Shown piece by piece: positions 1-6,570 of a DNA stretch of 16,973 nt; the stretch's first letter is position 1, and the number at the start of each line of letters is the position of its first letter. Below the pieces are notes generated by a model. It was not told the origin of the DNA, made no database searches, and saw only the letters and a list, made by a program, of their open reading frames with translations. This DNA comes from Pseudomonadota bacterium (GTDB lineage Bacteria > Desulfobacterota > Syntrophobacteria > Syntrophobacterales > Syntrophobacteraceae): positions 1-16,973 of the forward strand of contig JAEZHY010000289.1 in assembly GCA_023416335.1 (NCBI GenBank), given 5' to 3'. The position numbers were made by a program, and so were the translations under genes.

Positions 1-1
1 C

Positions 2-61
2 ATGCGAAAGCCTTCTCCTTTTGTAAACTTTGAGCGGTTCACAAGAGGGAGGCTTTCGCAT
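2..61. repeat. Inverted repeat at left edge (12-bp arms)
   Basis: The arms atgcgaaagcct (2-13) and aggctttcgcat (50-61) are exact reverse complements separated by 36 bases. The repeat lies just upstream of a GC-rich hairpin and a truncated DUF3800 gene. It could be a small mobile or palindromic element or a terminator of a gene outside the window; there is no T-run after the second arm. The left context is missing, so its nature is open. Confidence 0.5.
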
Positions 62-73
62 ATTCCCGCAAAT

Positions 74-116
74 GTCAAACTCCGTGAGTCTCCCCGGCAG
101 AGCCGGGGGGTTACCC
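74..116. repeat. GC-rich REP-like hairpin unit
   Basis: A short palindromic unit has stem ccccggc (92-98), loop aga and gccgggg (102-108). It is flanked by tcaaactccgtgag on the left and ggttaccc on the right, and it ends directly at the ATG of the DUF3800 fragment. Form and size resemble dispersed REP-type hairpins. There is no second copy in this window, so the repeat status is inferred only from its shape. Confidence 0.4.
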
Positions 117-602
117 ATGCTCACTTATTTGTTTGAACGCTGCTATTACTTCCTGGACAACATGGAAACACTCGAATGTGGTATTGTTGTTTTCGATGAA
201 CTGGAAAAAAGTAGAAGCCATATATTAATTGGCCAGATGGATCAATACTTCAACAGATCCCAAAAGGGCAGAGAGCGTTCATACCTACTTATCCCGGAAC
301 CATTCTTTGTACACAGCGATTTGACTACCGGCATTCAATTGCCGGATTTTGTTGCGTACATAGTCTCATGGGGGTTCCGGAAGATTTCAGGGATGAACGA
401 GCCAGCCCGAGATGATTTGGAGGATCTCGCCGAGGAAATCAGCAAATTACGGTATAAGACAAAAGTAACAATTAATGGGGGCGAATTTACGGTGTGGAGT
501 TTTGCTCACATTCAGACCTTATGCGAAACTTTGGAGTTGGCAAGGTCCGAATCTGAGCCCGAGGCGCGTGGTCGCATTGCGGCTTGCCCGAGCGGGCCAT
601 AA
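117..602 (+). pseudogene. DUF3800-domain protein, C-terminal fragment
   Basis: Translation from the ATG at 117 gives 161 residues that match the C-terminal half of DUF3800 proteins as I know them: GIVVFDELEKSRSHIL, then PEPFFVHSDLTTGIQLPDF, then VAYIVSWG and FTVWSFAHI. Full-length members are usually around 230-250 residues and begin with a Tyr-x-Asp-Glu-Ser-type segment, often compared with RNase H-like nucleases. That N-terminal half is absent, and in its place lies a GC-rich hairpin. The same frame is open upstream to position 30 but reads through the hairpin and has no DUF3800 character. There is no convincing ribosome binding site before 117. The last 20 or so residues (rich in Glu, Arg, Ala, Pro) also look non-native. 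DUF3800 genes are often found on mobile or defence-associated DNA; the function is unknown. Most likely a decayed gene. Confidence 0.65.
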
Positions 603-758
603 AATACAAAAGGCAATGCAACCCCCAAACCGCAGGGATCGCAAAGCCTCCGCTAGATATATCGGGCAAATCCTTTCAAAAGTCAAGTGTGAAATCAAGA
701 ACCGGCAATTAATTGCCAGCTTAGGGCCAATTTAACCATGATTATTGCTTTAAATTGA

Positions 759-890
759 GCCCACTTTGATCGATGGCGTGTTGTATTGGAGCAAACTGAC
801 CGCCTCAATGAAATTGCGAAGGCGGGCGAACTCGCCCATTCCAATTCGAATCAGGAGGAACTTTGCCCTGCCCCCAAATTAGTAGTATAA
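759..890 (+). pseudogene. Possible gene remnant, 43 codons, no start
   Basis: Between a TGA at 756-758 and a TAA at 888-890 the frame is open and reads like real protein: DRWRVVLEQTDRLNEIA, then KAGELAHSN and QEELCP. There is no start codon with a ribosome binding site, and I do not recognise a family. Its end overlaps the -10 box of the hemB promoter, so it is unlikely to be a functional gene today. It may be the tail of a gene lost by deletion, together with the DUF3800 fragment upstream, or only chance. Confidence 0.25.
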
Positions 891-891
891 T
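863..891 (+). promoter_or_regulatory. Predicted sigma70 promoter of hemB operon
   Basis: TTGCCC (863-868) and a perfect TATAAT (886-891) are separated by 17 bases. Transcription would start near 898, giving a leader of about 38 bases before the hemB ATG at 936. The next ribosome binding site, gggagggag (919-927), is well placed. This is a sequence-based prediction. Confidence 0.65.
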
Positions 892-935
892 CTTATCTTT
901 CATAAATTTTGTACCTTTGGGAGGGAGTCTCAGAT

Positions 936-1916
936 ATGTACTTTCCTGTATACAGGCCGAGAAGATTCAGACGAACCGAAAACCTGCGGCGTATGATTCG
1001 TGAGACACGGCTTAGTGTCGATCAGCTTGTTTATCCTCTTTTCGTGGTTCCGGGCAAAGGCGTCAAGAATCCCGTCCAGTCCATGCCGGGTGTTTTCCAG
1101 CTCTCGGTCGACAAGTTCATGGAAGAGGTCCGGGAAGTAGTGGACCTGAATATTCCCGGAATCCTGCTCTTCGGCCTTCCCGAGTCGAAGGACGAACGCG
1201 GCAGCCAGGCGCATGCGGACAACGGCCCCGTGCAGGAAGCGATTCGCGCGGCCAAGGACAAATATCCCGAACTCTCGGTGATGACGGACGTATGTCTCTG
1301 TGAATACACGAGCCACGGACACTGCGGCCTGCTCGACGGTTCTGAGGTGCACAACGATTCCACTCTCGTCGTGCTTGCCGAAGTGGCCCTTTCTCATGCC
1401 CGGGCGGGCGCTGATATGGTCGCTCCTTCCGACATGATGGATGGACGCGTTTCCGCCATCCGGGACGCTCTGGACGAAAACGGAATGGACAACGTCGGGA
1501 TCCTCGCCTACTCCGCCAAGTACTGCTCCGGCTTTTACGGCCCCTTCCGGGACGCGGCGGACTCGGCCCCGCAGTTCGGCGACAGGCGCGCCTACCAGAT
1601 GGACGTCTGCAATTCCGAAGAAGCCATTCGGGAAGTCGCACTCGATATCGAAGAGGGGGCCGACATGGTTATGGTAAAGCCGGCTCTTGCCTATCTCGAT
1701 ATTATTCGCAGGGTCAAAGAGGAGTTCGACCGGCCGGTCGCCGCCTACAACGTGAGCGGTGAATATTCGATGGTGAAAGCAGCGGCCGCCAATGGATGGA
1801 TCGATGAAAACCGGATCATGATGGAGATCCTGACCTCCATAACACGGGCAGGCGCCGACATGATTCTTACCTATTTTGCTAAAGACGCCGCAAGGCTCCT
1901 TCAGGGCCGGGCATAA
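936..1916 (+). CDS. hemB: Delta-aminolevulinic acid dehydratase (porphobilinogen synthase)
   Basis: HemB condenses two 5-aminolevulinate molecules into porphobilinogen in the cytoplasm, the first common step of tetrapyrrole synthesis. The 326-residue protein has the usual family length. Visible landmarks are the zinc-binding cysteines in [14 protein letters not shown] (Cys120, Cys122, Cys130), the first active-site lysine in [14 protein letters not shown] (Lys195), and the Schiff-base lysine in [12 protein letters not shown] (Lys248). The intact Cys triad marks it as the zinc-dependent type. An in-frame TTG at 909 is possible, but the ATG at 936 has gggagggag 8 bases upstream and starts directly with the conserved YRPRR-type N-terminus. 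It is followed after 14 bases by ahbD, so it probably heads an operon of siroheme-dependent heme synthesis. The promoter at 863-891 drives it. Confidence 0.97.
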   Translation: MYFPVYRPRRFRRTENLRRMIRETRLSVDQLVYPLFVVPGKGVKNPVQSMPGVFQLSVDKFMEEVREVVDLNIPGILLFGLPESKDERGSQAHADNGPVQEAIRAAKDKYPELSVMTDVCLCEYTSHGHCGLLDGSEVHNDSTLVVLAEVALSHARAGADMVAPSDMMDGRVSAIRDALDENGMDNVGILAYSAKYCSGFYGPFRDAADSAPQFGDRRAYQMDVCNSEEAIREVALDIEEGADMVMVKPALAYLDIIRRVKEEFDRPVAAYNVSGEYSMVKAAAANGWIDENRIMMEILTSITRAGADMILTYFAKDAARLLQGRA

Positions 1917-1930
1917 GAGTTAGAACGCAA

Positions 1931-3052
1931 ATGACGTCACAGGACAGACCTGAAACAAAGGGACACCCCCACTCCGCGGGAATGGGATCGACTCTCCCGG
2001 CAAACCTTCGGCTTGTCGCCTGGGAATTGACTCGCTCCTGCAATCTCGCCTGCATTCATTGCCGGGCGGCAGCTCTCGACCGTCCTTATGAAGGCGAGTT
2101 GACCACGGCGGAATGCATGCGGGTAATGGACGAAATAGCTGAAGTGGGGCAGCCCATAATCATCCTCACCGGCGGAGAACCTCTTCTTCGCGACGATGTT
2201 TTTGAACTCGCGAAGTACGGGGACTCCAAAAAGTTCCGCATGACCATGGCGACCAACGGCACCCTCCTCACTCCCGAGATCGTGAAGAAGATGATCGATT
2301 CGGGGATTCAACGGATCAGCATCAGCCTGGACGGAGCGTCGGCCGAATCGCATGACGCCTTCCGAAAAGTACACGGCGCATTCCGGGGCGCCCTGGACGG
2401 CATTGCAATCGCCAGGGAAGCGGGGCTCGATTTTCAGATAAACACGACGGTCACGCATACGAATATAGACGAATTCCCCAGGATCCACGAACTCGTCGTC
2501 TCGCTCGGGGCCGTGGCCCATCACATCTTCATGCTCGTCCCGATGGGACGGGGGAAGGACCTGGCTGAAGCATCCATCGGCGCGGAGCAGTACGAGAAGA
2601 CGCTCCACTGGTTTTACGAGCAGAAGGACAAAGTCCCCCTGCAGCTGAAAGCCACCTGCGCCCCCCATTACTACAGGATCATGCGTCAGAGGGCGCGGGA
2701 TGAAGGCAGGAAGGTCGATTTCCAGACCTTCGGACTGGACGCCATGACACGGGGATGCTTGGGCGGAACGAGCTTTGCCTTTATCTCCCACGTGGGCCAG
2801 GTGCAGCCATGCGGGTATCTCGAAGTCGATTCCGGAAACGTCCGCGAGAAATCGTTCAGGGAGATCTGGGAAAACTCTCCCGTCTTTCGGGATCTCAGGG
2901 ACCTGAAGAAATACGAGGGCAAGTGCGGAAGCTGTGAGTACATCAGGGTTTGCGGAGGCTGCCGTGCCCGGGCGTACGAAAGCACGGGGGACTACCTGTC
3001 CGAAGAGCCGCTTTGTCTCTATAAACCACACTCGATGAGTTCGGGATGCTGA
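1931..3052 (+). CDS. ahbD: Radical SAM heme synthase AhbD (Fe-coproporphyrin III decarboxylase)
   Basis: AhbD performs the last step of the alternative (siroheme-dependent) heme pathway of sulfate reducers and archaea. It oxidatively decarboxylates two propionates of Fe-coproporphyrin III to vinyl groups, giving heme b. The 373-residue protein has the radical SAM motif TRSCNLACIHC (Cys37, Cys41, Cys44) and the GGEPL SAM-contact segment. It also has the AhbD-like stretches LKATCAPHYYRIMRQRA and TRGCLGGTSFAFISH, followed by QVQPCGYLE. A C-terminal SPASM-like cysteine set lies in CGSCEYIRVCGGC (Cys332, 335, 341, 344) plus Cys362, matching the auxiliary 4Fe-4S cluster known for AhbD. Position directly after hemB supports the role and separates it from other SPASM proteins. 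The ribosome binding site is weak; a second ATG at 1982 is possible, but conserved sequence begins only around residue 25, so either start keeps the enzyme whole. Confidence 0.9.
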   Translation: MTSQDRPETKGHPHSAGMGSTLPANLRLVAWELTRSCNLACIHCRAAALDRPYEGELTTAECMRVMDEIAEVGQPIIILTGGEPLLRDDVFELAKYGDSKKFRMTMATNGTLLTPEIVKKMIDSGIQRISISLDGASAESHDAFRKVHGAFRGALDGIAIAREAGLDFQINTTVTHTNIDEFPRIHELVVSLGAVAHHIFMLVPMGRGKDLAEASIGAEQYEKTLHWFYEQKDKVPLQLKATCAPHYYRIMRQRARDEGRKVDFQTFGLDAMTRGCLGGTSFAFISHVGQVQPCGYLEVDSGNVREKSFREIWENSPVFRDLRDLKKYEGKCGSCEYIRVCGGCRARAYESTGDYLSEEPLCLYKPHSMSSGC

Positions 3053-3067
3053 CACGGAAGATTGTCA

Positions 3068-3571
3068 ATGCAAGCCGTCAATAGAAAGAATTGTTTCGTC
3101 AGCGCCCTGTGGCAGGGCCTTGTCATTTTGGTCCTCGCGGCCGCCGTTTCTCTGGGGGTAAACCAGTTTCGGAAGGACGGACTGCCGCTCGTCGGCGACT
3201 GGTCGCCCAAGGCGCAGATGAGCGAAGTGAAGACGGTCGAGGAACCGGTAGTCTCCATCGAAGAGGCTCGCGCACTGTTCCTCACCGGAGGCGCTATATT
3301 TCTCGATGCCCGCCCGGCGGACATCTACCGGGAAGGCCATATCCAGGGAGCACTCAATCTGCCGGCTCAGGACATGGAAGAAGCACTGCCGCGGGTAACG
3401 GCCGTAATTCCGCCGGACGCTCTCATTATCGTCTATTGCGACGGTGAGAGCTGCACCTTGAGCAAAGAAGTGGCGCTGGAACTTACCGGCAAGGGCTATT
3501 CCCACGTCCGGGTGCTGATCAACGGCTGGACCGTTTGGCAGGATGCGAATCTGCCGGTAGAAACGGGGTAG
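3068..3571 (+). CDS. Membrane-anchored rhodanese-domain protein
   Basis: This 167-residue protein has one N-terminal hydrophobic segment (about residues 14-32) and then a single rhodanese domain (about 60-163). Rhodaneses carry sulfur as a persulfide on an active-site cysteine. Here that is Cys124 in the loop IVYCDGESC, with a second cysteine five residues later. The conserved DARPADIYREGHIQGALNLP segment precedes it. The charge pattern suggests an inner-membrane anchor with the domain outside the cytoplasm. An in-frame TTG lies at 3062, but the ATG at 3068 has ggaag at the right distance. The gene follows ahbD after 15 bases and is probably cotranscribed. The physiological sulfur donor and acceptor cannot be read from sequence; a direct role in heme synthesis is only suggested by position. 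Confidence 0.85.
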   Translation: MQAVNRKNCFVSALWQGLVILVLAAAVSLGVNQFRKDGLPLVGDWSPKAQMSEVKTVEEPVVSIEEARALFLTGGAIFLDARPADIYREGHIQGALNLPAQDMEEALPRVTAVIPPDALIIVYCDGESCTLSKEVALELTGKGYSHVRVLINGWTVWQDANLPVETG

Positions 3572-3699
3572 TCCTTTTTCGCCGTTTCCCAAGTTCCGGC
3601 TCATATGCGTCAACTTCGCTGGTCATCAGCTCCGGGGGCTGTTGCCCAAATCGAGATGAAGCTTCCTTAGCGGGCATTTCGCGACCAAGCCGCCAAACC

Positions 3700-3734
3700 C
3701 GTCATCCCGGCAGTGCTTTTGAGCCGGGATCCAG
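3700..3734 (+). repeat. REP-like hairpin, cgtcat-type
   Basis: An 8-bp perfect stem, atcccggc (3704-3711) and gccgggat (3723-3730), is flanked by cgtc on the left and ccag on the right. This is the CGTCATNCCGG...CCGGNATCCAG form that occurs as dispersed repeats in many proteobacterial genomes. A second unit in opposite orientation lies 350 bases to the right (4084-4111). Confidence 0.6.
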
Positions 3735-3804
3735 CGGAGCCGCCGCTCTGGAGGACGCGGTTTGGACGATTATGAGACTTCGGTTCGGAAGTGCCGCAGC
3801 GACG

Positions 3805-3912
3805 GTAGGGTGGGCACCCCTGTATTTGGGGTGCCCACCACCCGGCCATCCCGATGAACCATGATCCAAGAAGACGGACGGTGGGCACGGTGGAGCTTGT
3901 GCACACGCTACG
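3805..3912 (-). repeat. gtagggtgggcac element, copy 1 (reversed)
   Basis: This is a 108-bp unit starting gtagggtgggcac and ending gtgcacacgctacg, a slightly decayed form of the inverse end. Read on the minus strand, its interior (gtgcccaccgtccg, then catcgggatggccgg and ggtgggcacccc) follows the other two copies at 10897-11039 and 16866-16973. Each side forms its own hairpin from gtgggcac and gtgccca(c) pairs. No coding capacity; MITE or REP-like. Confidence 0.75.
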
Positions 3913-3934
3913 ACCGCTCACCGTACAACATTAT

Positions 3935-4040
3935 TGAAGTTTCATAAGAGCGGCGCCGCCCCGTCTTTTGACGGAGTTTTATCGAGAACGAAACTTCAGC
4001 ACTTGTGCTGCCGAGTCGTTCTGAAAAATGAAGTTTCATA
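3935..4040. repeat. Direct repeats tgaagtttcata with small hairpins
   Basis: The 12-base word tgaagtttcata occurs at 3935-3946 and 4029-4040 and is followed each time by a similar a(c)aagag. An inverted shorter copy, gaaacttca, is at 3990-3998. Between them are the stem-loops ccgtc-tttt-gacgg (3961-3974) and cagcac-tt-gtgctg (3997-4010). This could be a decayed small repeat element; the function is unknown. Confidence 0.5.
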
Positions 4041-4083
4041 CAAGAGTTTTTGTGGTCTTTCACAATTAATCCGCCCTGGAAGC

Positions 4084-4111
4084 CTGGTTTCCGGTTTTCA
4101 CCGGAATGACG
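4084..4111 (-). repeat. REP-like hairpin, opposite orientation
   Basis: On the minus strand the unit reads cgtcattccggt-gaaa-accggaaaccag, with stem ttccggt (4089-4095) and accggaa (4100-4106). It shares the cgtcat...ccag outer bases with the unit at 3700-3734. The two point toward each other across the intergenic region. Confidence 0.6.
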
Positions 4112-4263
4112 ACGATGGGCTCTGCGAGCCATTTGAGGCTGCCGCGACGATTTGTGCAACACCCCGAACCTTCGGAACCAGCGATTTTCTACTTATCCGT
4201 GGTTTTTTCGATCCATGGTTTTTCTTCCGAACACCTTTGAACCATTCCGGAATGAAAAGTATT

Positions 4264-4695
4264 TCAGTTTTTTCTTTCAGTTGCCGGCAGCGGAGTTCCT
4301 TTTCGATAGACGAGCGCCTGGCAGGAGGCAATCAGTTCCCCCTGGCCGCCGCGTGCCTTGATGTCATAGGAGGCGGTCTTTCTGGTCAGGCTTATCTCCT
4401 TCGCTTCAGCGGTGAGAATGGTCCCGGGCTGAGGGGGAGCTACATAGGTAACATTCATGTTCAATGCGACGGCAAGTGTTCCATGTGAATTCGATGCCGT
4501 TTCGAAAGCCTCGTCGATCAGGGCGAAAAGCGCGCCGCCGTGCGCGGATCCGAACATGTTCTCCATATCCGACGTGAACTTCATGCGGACCAGCGAATAG
4601 CCCTCGTCGATATCAATCAGTTCGAAACCGAATTTTTTCGCAAAAGGCTCGTCTTCCATGCGGCTCTGAAATGCCCGCTTGAGTGTCTCGTCCAT
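4264..4695 (-). CDS. PaaI-family hotdog-fold thioesterase
   Basis: This 143-residue protein is a single hotdog domain of the PaaI/YbgC-like acyl-CoA thioesterase group, which hydrolyses acyl- or aryl-CoA thioesters in the cytoplasm. The signature is MFGSAHGGALFALIDEAFE: the HGG turn at residues 52-54, an acidic residue on the long helix (Asp61), and Asn69 in the following ASNSHG. VALNMNVTYVAPPQPG and the closing LIASCQALVYRKG are also typical. The frame is open farther upstream into the neighbouring gene, but the ATG at 4695 has aggga just upstream and gives a normal length. It starts 8 bases after the stop of the LysE-family gene and is surely cotranscribed with it. The substrate is unknown; the PaaK-like gene 11 kb away is too distant to argue from. 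Confidence 0.85.
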   Translation of the reverse strand: MDETLKRAFQSRMEDEPFAKKFGFELIDIDEGYSLVRMKFTSDMENMFGSAHGGALFALIDEAFETASNSHGTLAVALNMNVTYVAPPQPGTILTAEAKEISLTRKTASYDIKARGGQGELIASCQALVYRKGTPLPATERKN

Positions 4696-4703
4696 TCTGT
4701 TCC

Positions 4704-5354
4704 CTAATAGATCAGGTTGAGTATGTACTCTTTTGCCGAGAGGAGGAACCATGCTCCGAAAAAGAGAAGAAAAGTTCCGCACGCCCTGATCAGAATTCTG
4801 TACGCCCTATCGTGCAGGAAGGCCCTCCCCCTGCTGATTCCAAACGAAATCATACAGTACCAGGCGAAATCGGCAGCAATGTGTCCGACGAAAAAAACAC
4901 CTATGGCAACAATCCCGATACCGGATATTTGCATCAGGTATCCCAGCCCGAAAGTTGCCCACCATAAAATCCAGTATGGGTTTGCAAGGCTTGTCAGGAT
5001 ACCTGTGAGCACCGGGTTTTTCCCCGAACCCGAAGAACCCGCGCTTTCGATGCGGAGAGAGAGCCGGCCCGCGCTCCTCACCATATCATAGCCAAAGAAA
5101 AGGAGAATGGAGCCTCCCAGTAGAGCCATTCCCGCCATAACAGGCGGTTTTTTCAGATAAACATCCAGTCCCTGCAGAATCGCCGTCACTAGTGCAAGTT
5201 CGAGAAGCGAGTGCCCGGTCATCAGAAGCGGTCCTGCTTTGAACCCCCTCGTCGCCGACTCGGAAATCGTAATCGTAAAGAGCGGCCCGGGCATGAGCGC
5301 TCCCGAAAGAGCAATCGTGAAAGAAGAAGTGAAAATTGCGGCGAGTTCCAGCAT
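4704..5354 (-). CDS. LysE/RhtB-family amino-acid exporter
   Basis: The 216-residue, strongly hydrophobic protein has about six membrane segments. It carries the family marks: an N-terminal ALSGALMPGPLFTITISES segment with the MPGP motif, followed by a Gly-rich stretch, and the central SLANPYWILWWATFG. LysE/RhtB proteins export amino acids or their analogues from the cytoplasm through the inner membrane. The start at 5354 has gaagagg a few bases upstream. It is the first gene of a minus-strand pair with the thioesterase. The family does not allow prediction of the exported compound. I saw no convincing minus-strand promoter upstream. Confidence 0.85.
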   Translation of the reverse strand: MLELAAIFTSSFTIALSGALMPGPLFTITISESATRGFKAGPLLMTGHSLLELALVTAILQGLDVYLKKPPVMAGMALLGGSILLFFGYDMVRSAGRLSLRIESAGSSGSGKNPVLTGILTSLANPYWILWWATFGLGYLMQISGIGIVAIGVFFVGHIAADFAWYCMISFGISRGRAFLHDRAYRILIRACGTFLLFFGAWFLLSAKEYILNLIY

Positions 5355-5880
5355 CAGGCCTCTTCAATGAATCGGTTTAGTTTTCTGCAAAACATTCCGA
5401 ACCTATTCGCGAATGTCGGACGGGTCGTCAATCGGCCGGAGAAGCCACAGCGGGAACCGGTCGCCGGGGGGCGGGGAATTGGTCCTTCCGAACATAGTCA
5501 CCCCAGGCAAGCAGGTAATTAACACTCCAGGACACTTTGAAAAAGAGAAATCTGCTCATGCCGACAAGATGAATGCACTTCCGGAAAGATGCATCAAAAA
5601 ATCCTTACCCCTTCCTCATTTCACGTATCATGTATTCAGGAGTTGCGGAAAAATGGACTTGCAAACTTCCTTTTTCCTTGCATAAGTTGCTTTTTTATTT
5701 TTATAGTTGATACCTTCGAGAATGGAATATCTGAAAATAGCTTTGCGAAATCTTCAAATTAATAAGGCAACTGCTCAAAAGTCAGACGCGGCTGACTCGG
5801 AATTAGAAGAATCAGTCTACTCTGGCCCAGATCTCGCTATATAATTATCTATGAATTTTCTCTGAAAGGGGCTGAAAGGC
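5355..5880. other. Divergent intergenic region with AT-rich mucR leader
   Basis: These 526 bases separate the minus-strand LysE gene from the plus-strand Ros/MucR gene. The left half is GC-rich with no recognisable element. A 90-codon open frame at 5413-5685 lacks a ribosome binding site and any domain character. The right half (about 5660-5860) is AT-rich, with a possible promoter at 5679-5707 and a second isolated TATAAT at 5840-5845. A small gtcag/ctgac inverted pair is at 5781-5796. Confidence 0.6.
5679..5707 (+). promoter_or_regulatory. Possible sigma70 promoter of the Ros/MucR gene
   Basis: TTGCAT (5679-5684) and TATAGT (5702-5707) lie 17 bases apart inside a T-rich tract. Transcription from here would give a leader of about 165 bases. 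An isolated perfect TATAAT at 5840-5845 without a good -35 box is an alternative closer to the gene. Confidence 0.4.
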
Positions 5881-6360
5881 ATGGCTAGAAAGTTGTTGGA
5901 AATCGCTGCTTCTATTGTGAAAGCCCAGGCTTCCGTGGGCAAGATCTCTCCTGAAGAAATCGAACAGACTCTCATGAGGACTTTTCTTATACTGCAGCGG
6001 ATGCAAGATGCGGAACTGCAGGGCGTACTGCTCGATTCGACCGATGAGGCTTTGGTTGCCCAGGAAAAGCAGGAACAGTCGGATCCGAAAGACTCGATTC
6101 GAGAGAATAAGATCATATGCCTCGAATGCGGCATTGAGATGAAACAGCTCACGAAGAAGCATCTCGGTTCGCACGGTTTGACTCCGAAGGACTACAAGAA
6201 GAAGTGGGGATTCCCCATGAGACAGTCCCTTTCGGCAAAATCCCTGTCACGGGCCAGGAGCAGGGCAGCGAAGAAAAGAGGCCTTCCTGAGAATCTGGTC
6301 AAATTCCAGGAGGAAAGAAAGCGCAAGTCGCCGGAAGCACCTGCAACCTCTAAAGGTTAA
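5881..6360 (+). CDS. Ros/MucR-type zinc-finger transcriptional regulator
   Basis: The 159-residue protein has a helical N-terminal part (about residues 1-75), where MucR-type proteins oligomerise. A prokaryotic C2H2-like finger follows: Cys80 and Cys83 in ICLECG, His94 and His98 in KKHLGSHGLTP. After it comes the typical DYKKKWGFPM segment and a basic tail (about 110-150, rich in Arg and Lys). Ros/MucR proteins bind AT-rich DNA and often repress their own gene. The AT-rich region just upstream would suit autoregulation, which is inference. All four zinc ligands are present, unlike some family members. The start has aaagggg upstream (5862-5868). The genes that follow (rubrerythrin-like, LUD) are 210 bases away and may or may not be targets. 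Confidence 0.88.
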   Translation: MARKLLEIAASIVKAQASVGKISPEEIEQTLMRTFLILQRMQDAELQGVLLDSTDEALVAQEKQEQSDPKDSIRENKIICLECGIEMKQLTKKHLGSHGLTPKDYKKKWGFPMRQSLSAKSLSRARSRAAKKRGLPENLVKFQEERKRKSPEAPATSKG

Positions 6361-6570
6361 GCCGGTATTTGCCCTTTGGAGCACCGGGTTACGGAATTGT
6401 TTTCCCGGTTTGATCTGAAAGCTGTAAAATTAGGAGTAACAAGGGAATGAGCGTTCTTCGCAACCTCAGCGATGAATGCTTTTCTTTTTCCGGTTGAGGT
6501 TGAACGGCATGGCCCGGGTGAATGGAATGCACCATTCTCCATGAGGGCTGATGCCAACGGGGGCTCCGAT

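Larger units (their letters stand above)
603..935. other. Spacer between DUF3800 remnant and hemB
   Basis: This 333-base stretch has no complete gene. It contains a 14-bp perfect palindrome ggcaattaattgcc (704-717), a small stem gggcg/cgccc (824-828 and 833-837), a start-less open frame with protein-like composition (759-890), and the hemB promoter and ribosome binding site at its right end. Confidence 0.7.
3572..4263. other. Repeat-rich intergenic region
   Basis: Between two convergent transcription units lie 692 bases without a credible gene. They hold two REP-like hairpins in opposite orientation (3700-3734 and 4084-4111), one reversed copy of the gtagggtgggcac element (3805-3912), a pair of 12-base direct repeats (3935-3946 and 4029-4040) with an inverted partner, and a 12-bp palindrome cattccggaatg (4243-4254) near the end of the minus-strand thioesterase gene. 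Confidence 0.75.

Noticed and set aside
475..735. An 86-codon frame overlapping the end of the DUF3800 fragment
   Set aside because: It starts inside the conserved DUF3800 region in another frame, has no ribosome binding site and has no recognisable protein features.
1937..3055. A 372-codon open frame antisense to ahbD
   Set aside because: It covers nearly exactly the ahbD gene, has no ribosome binding site with family-like sequence, and is explained by codon bias.
3934..4488. A 184-codon plus-strand frame across the repeat-rich spacer into the thioesterase
   Set aside because: Its first half consists of repeat sequences and its second half is antisense to the well-supported hotdog thioesterase.
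5413..5685. A 90-codon frame upstream of the Ros/MucR gene
   Set aside because: No ribosome binding site, low-complexity Ser/Gly/His composition, and it runs through the likely promoter region.
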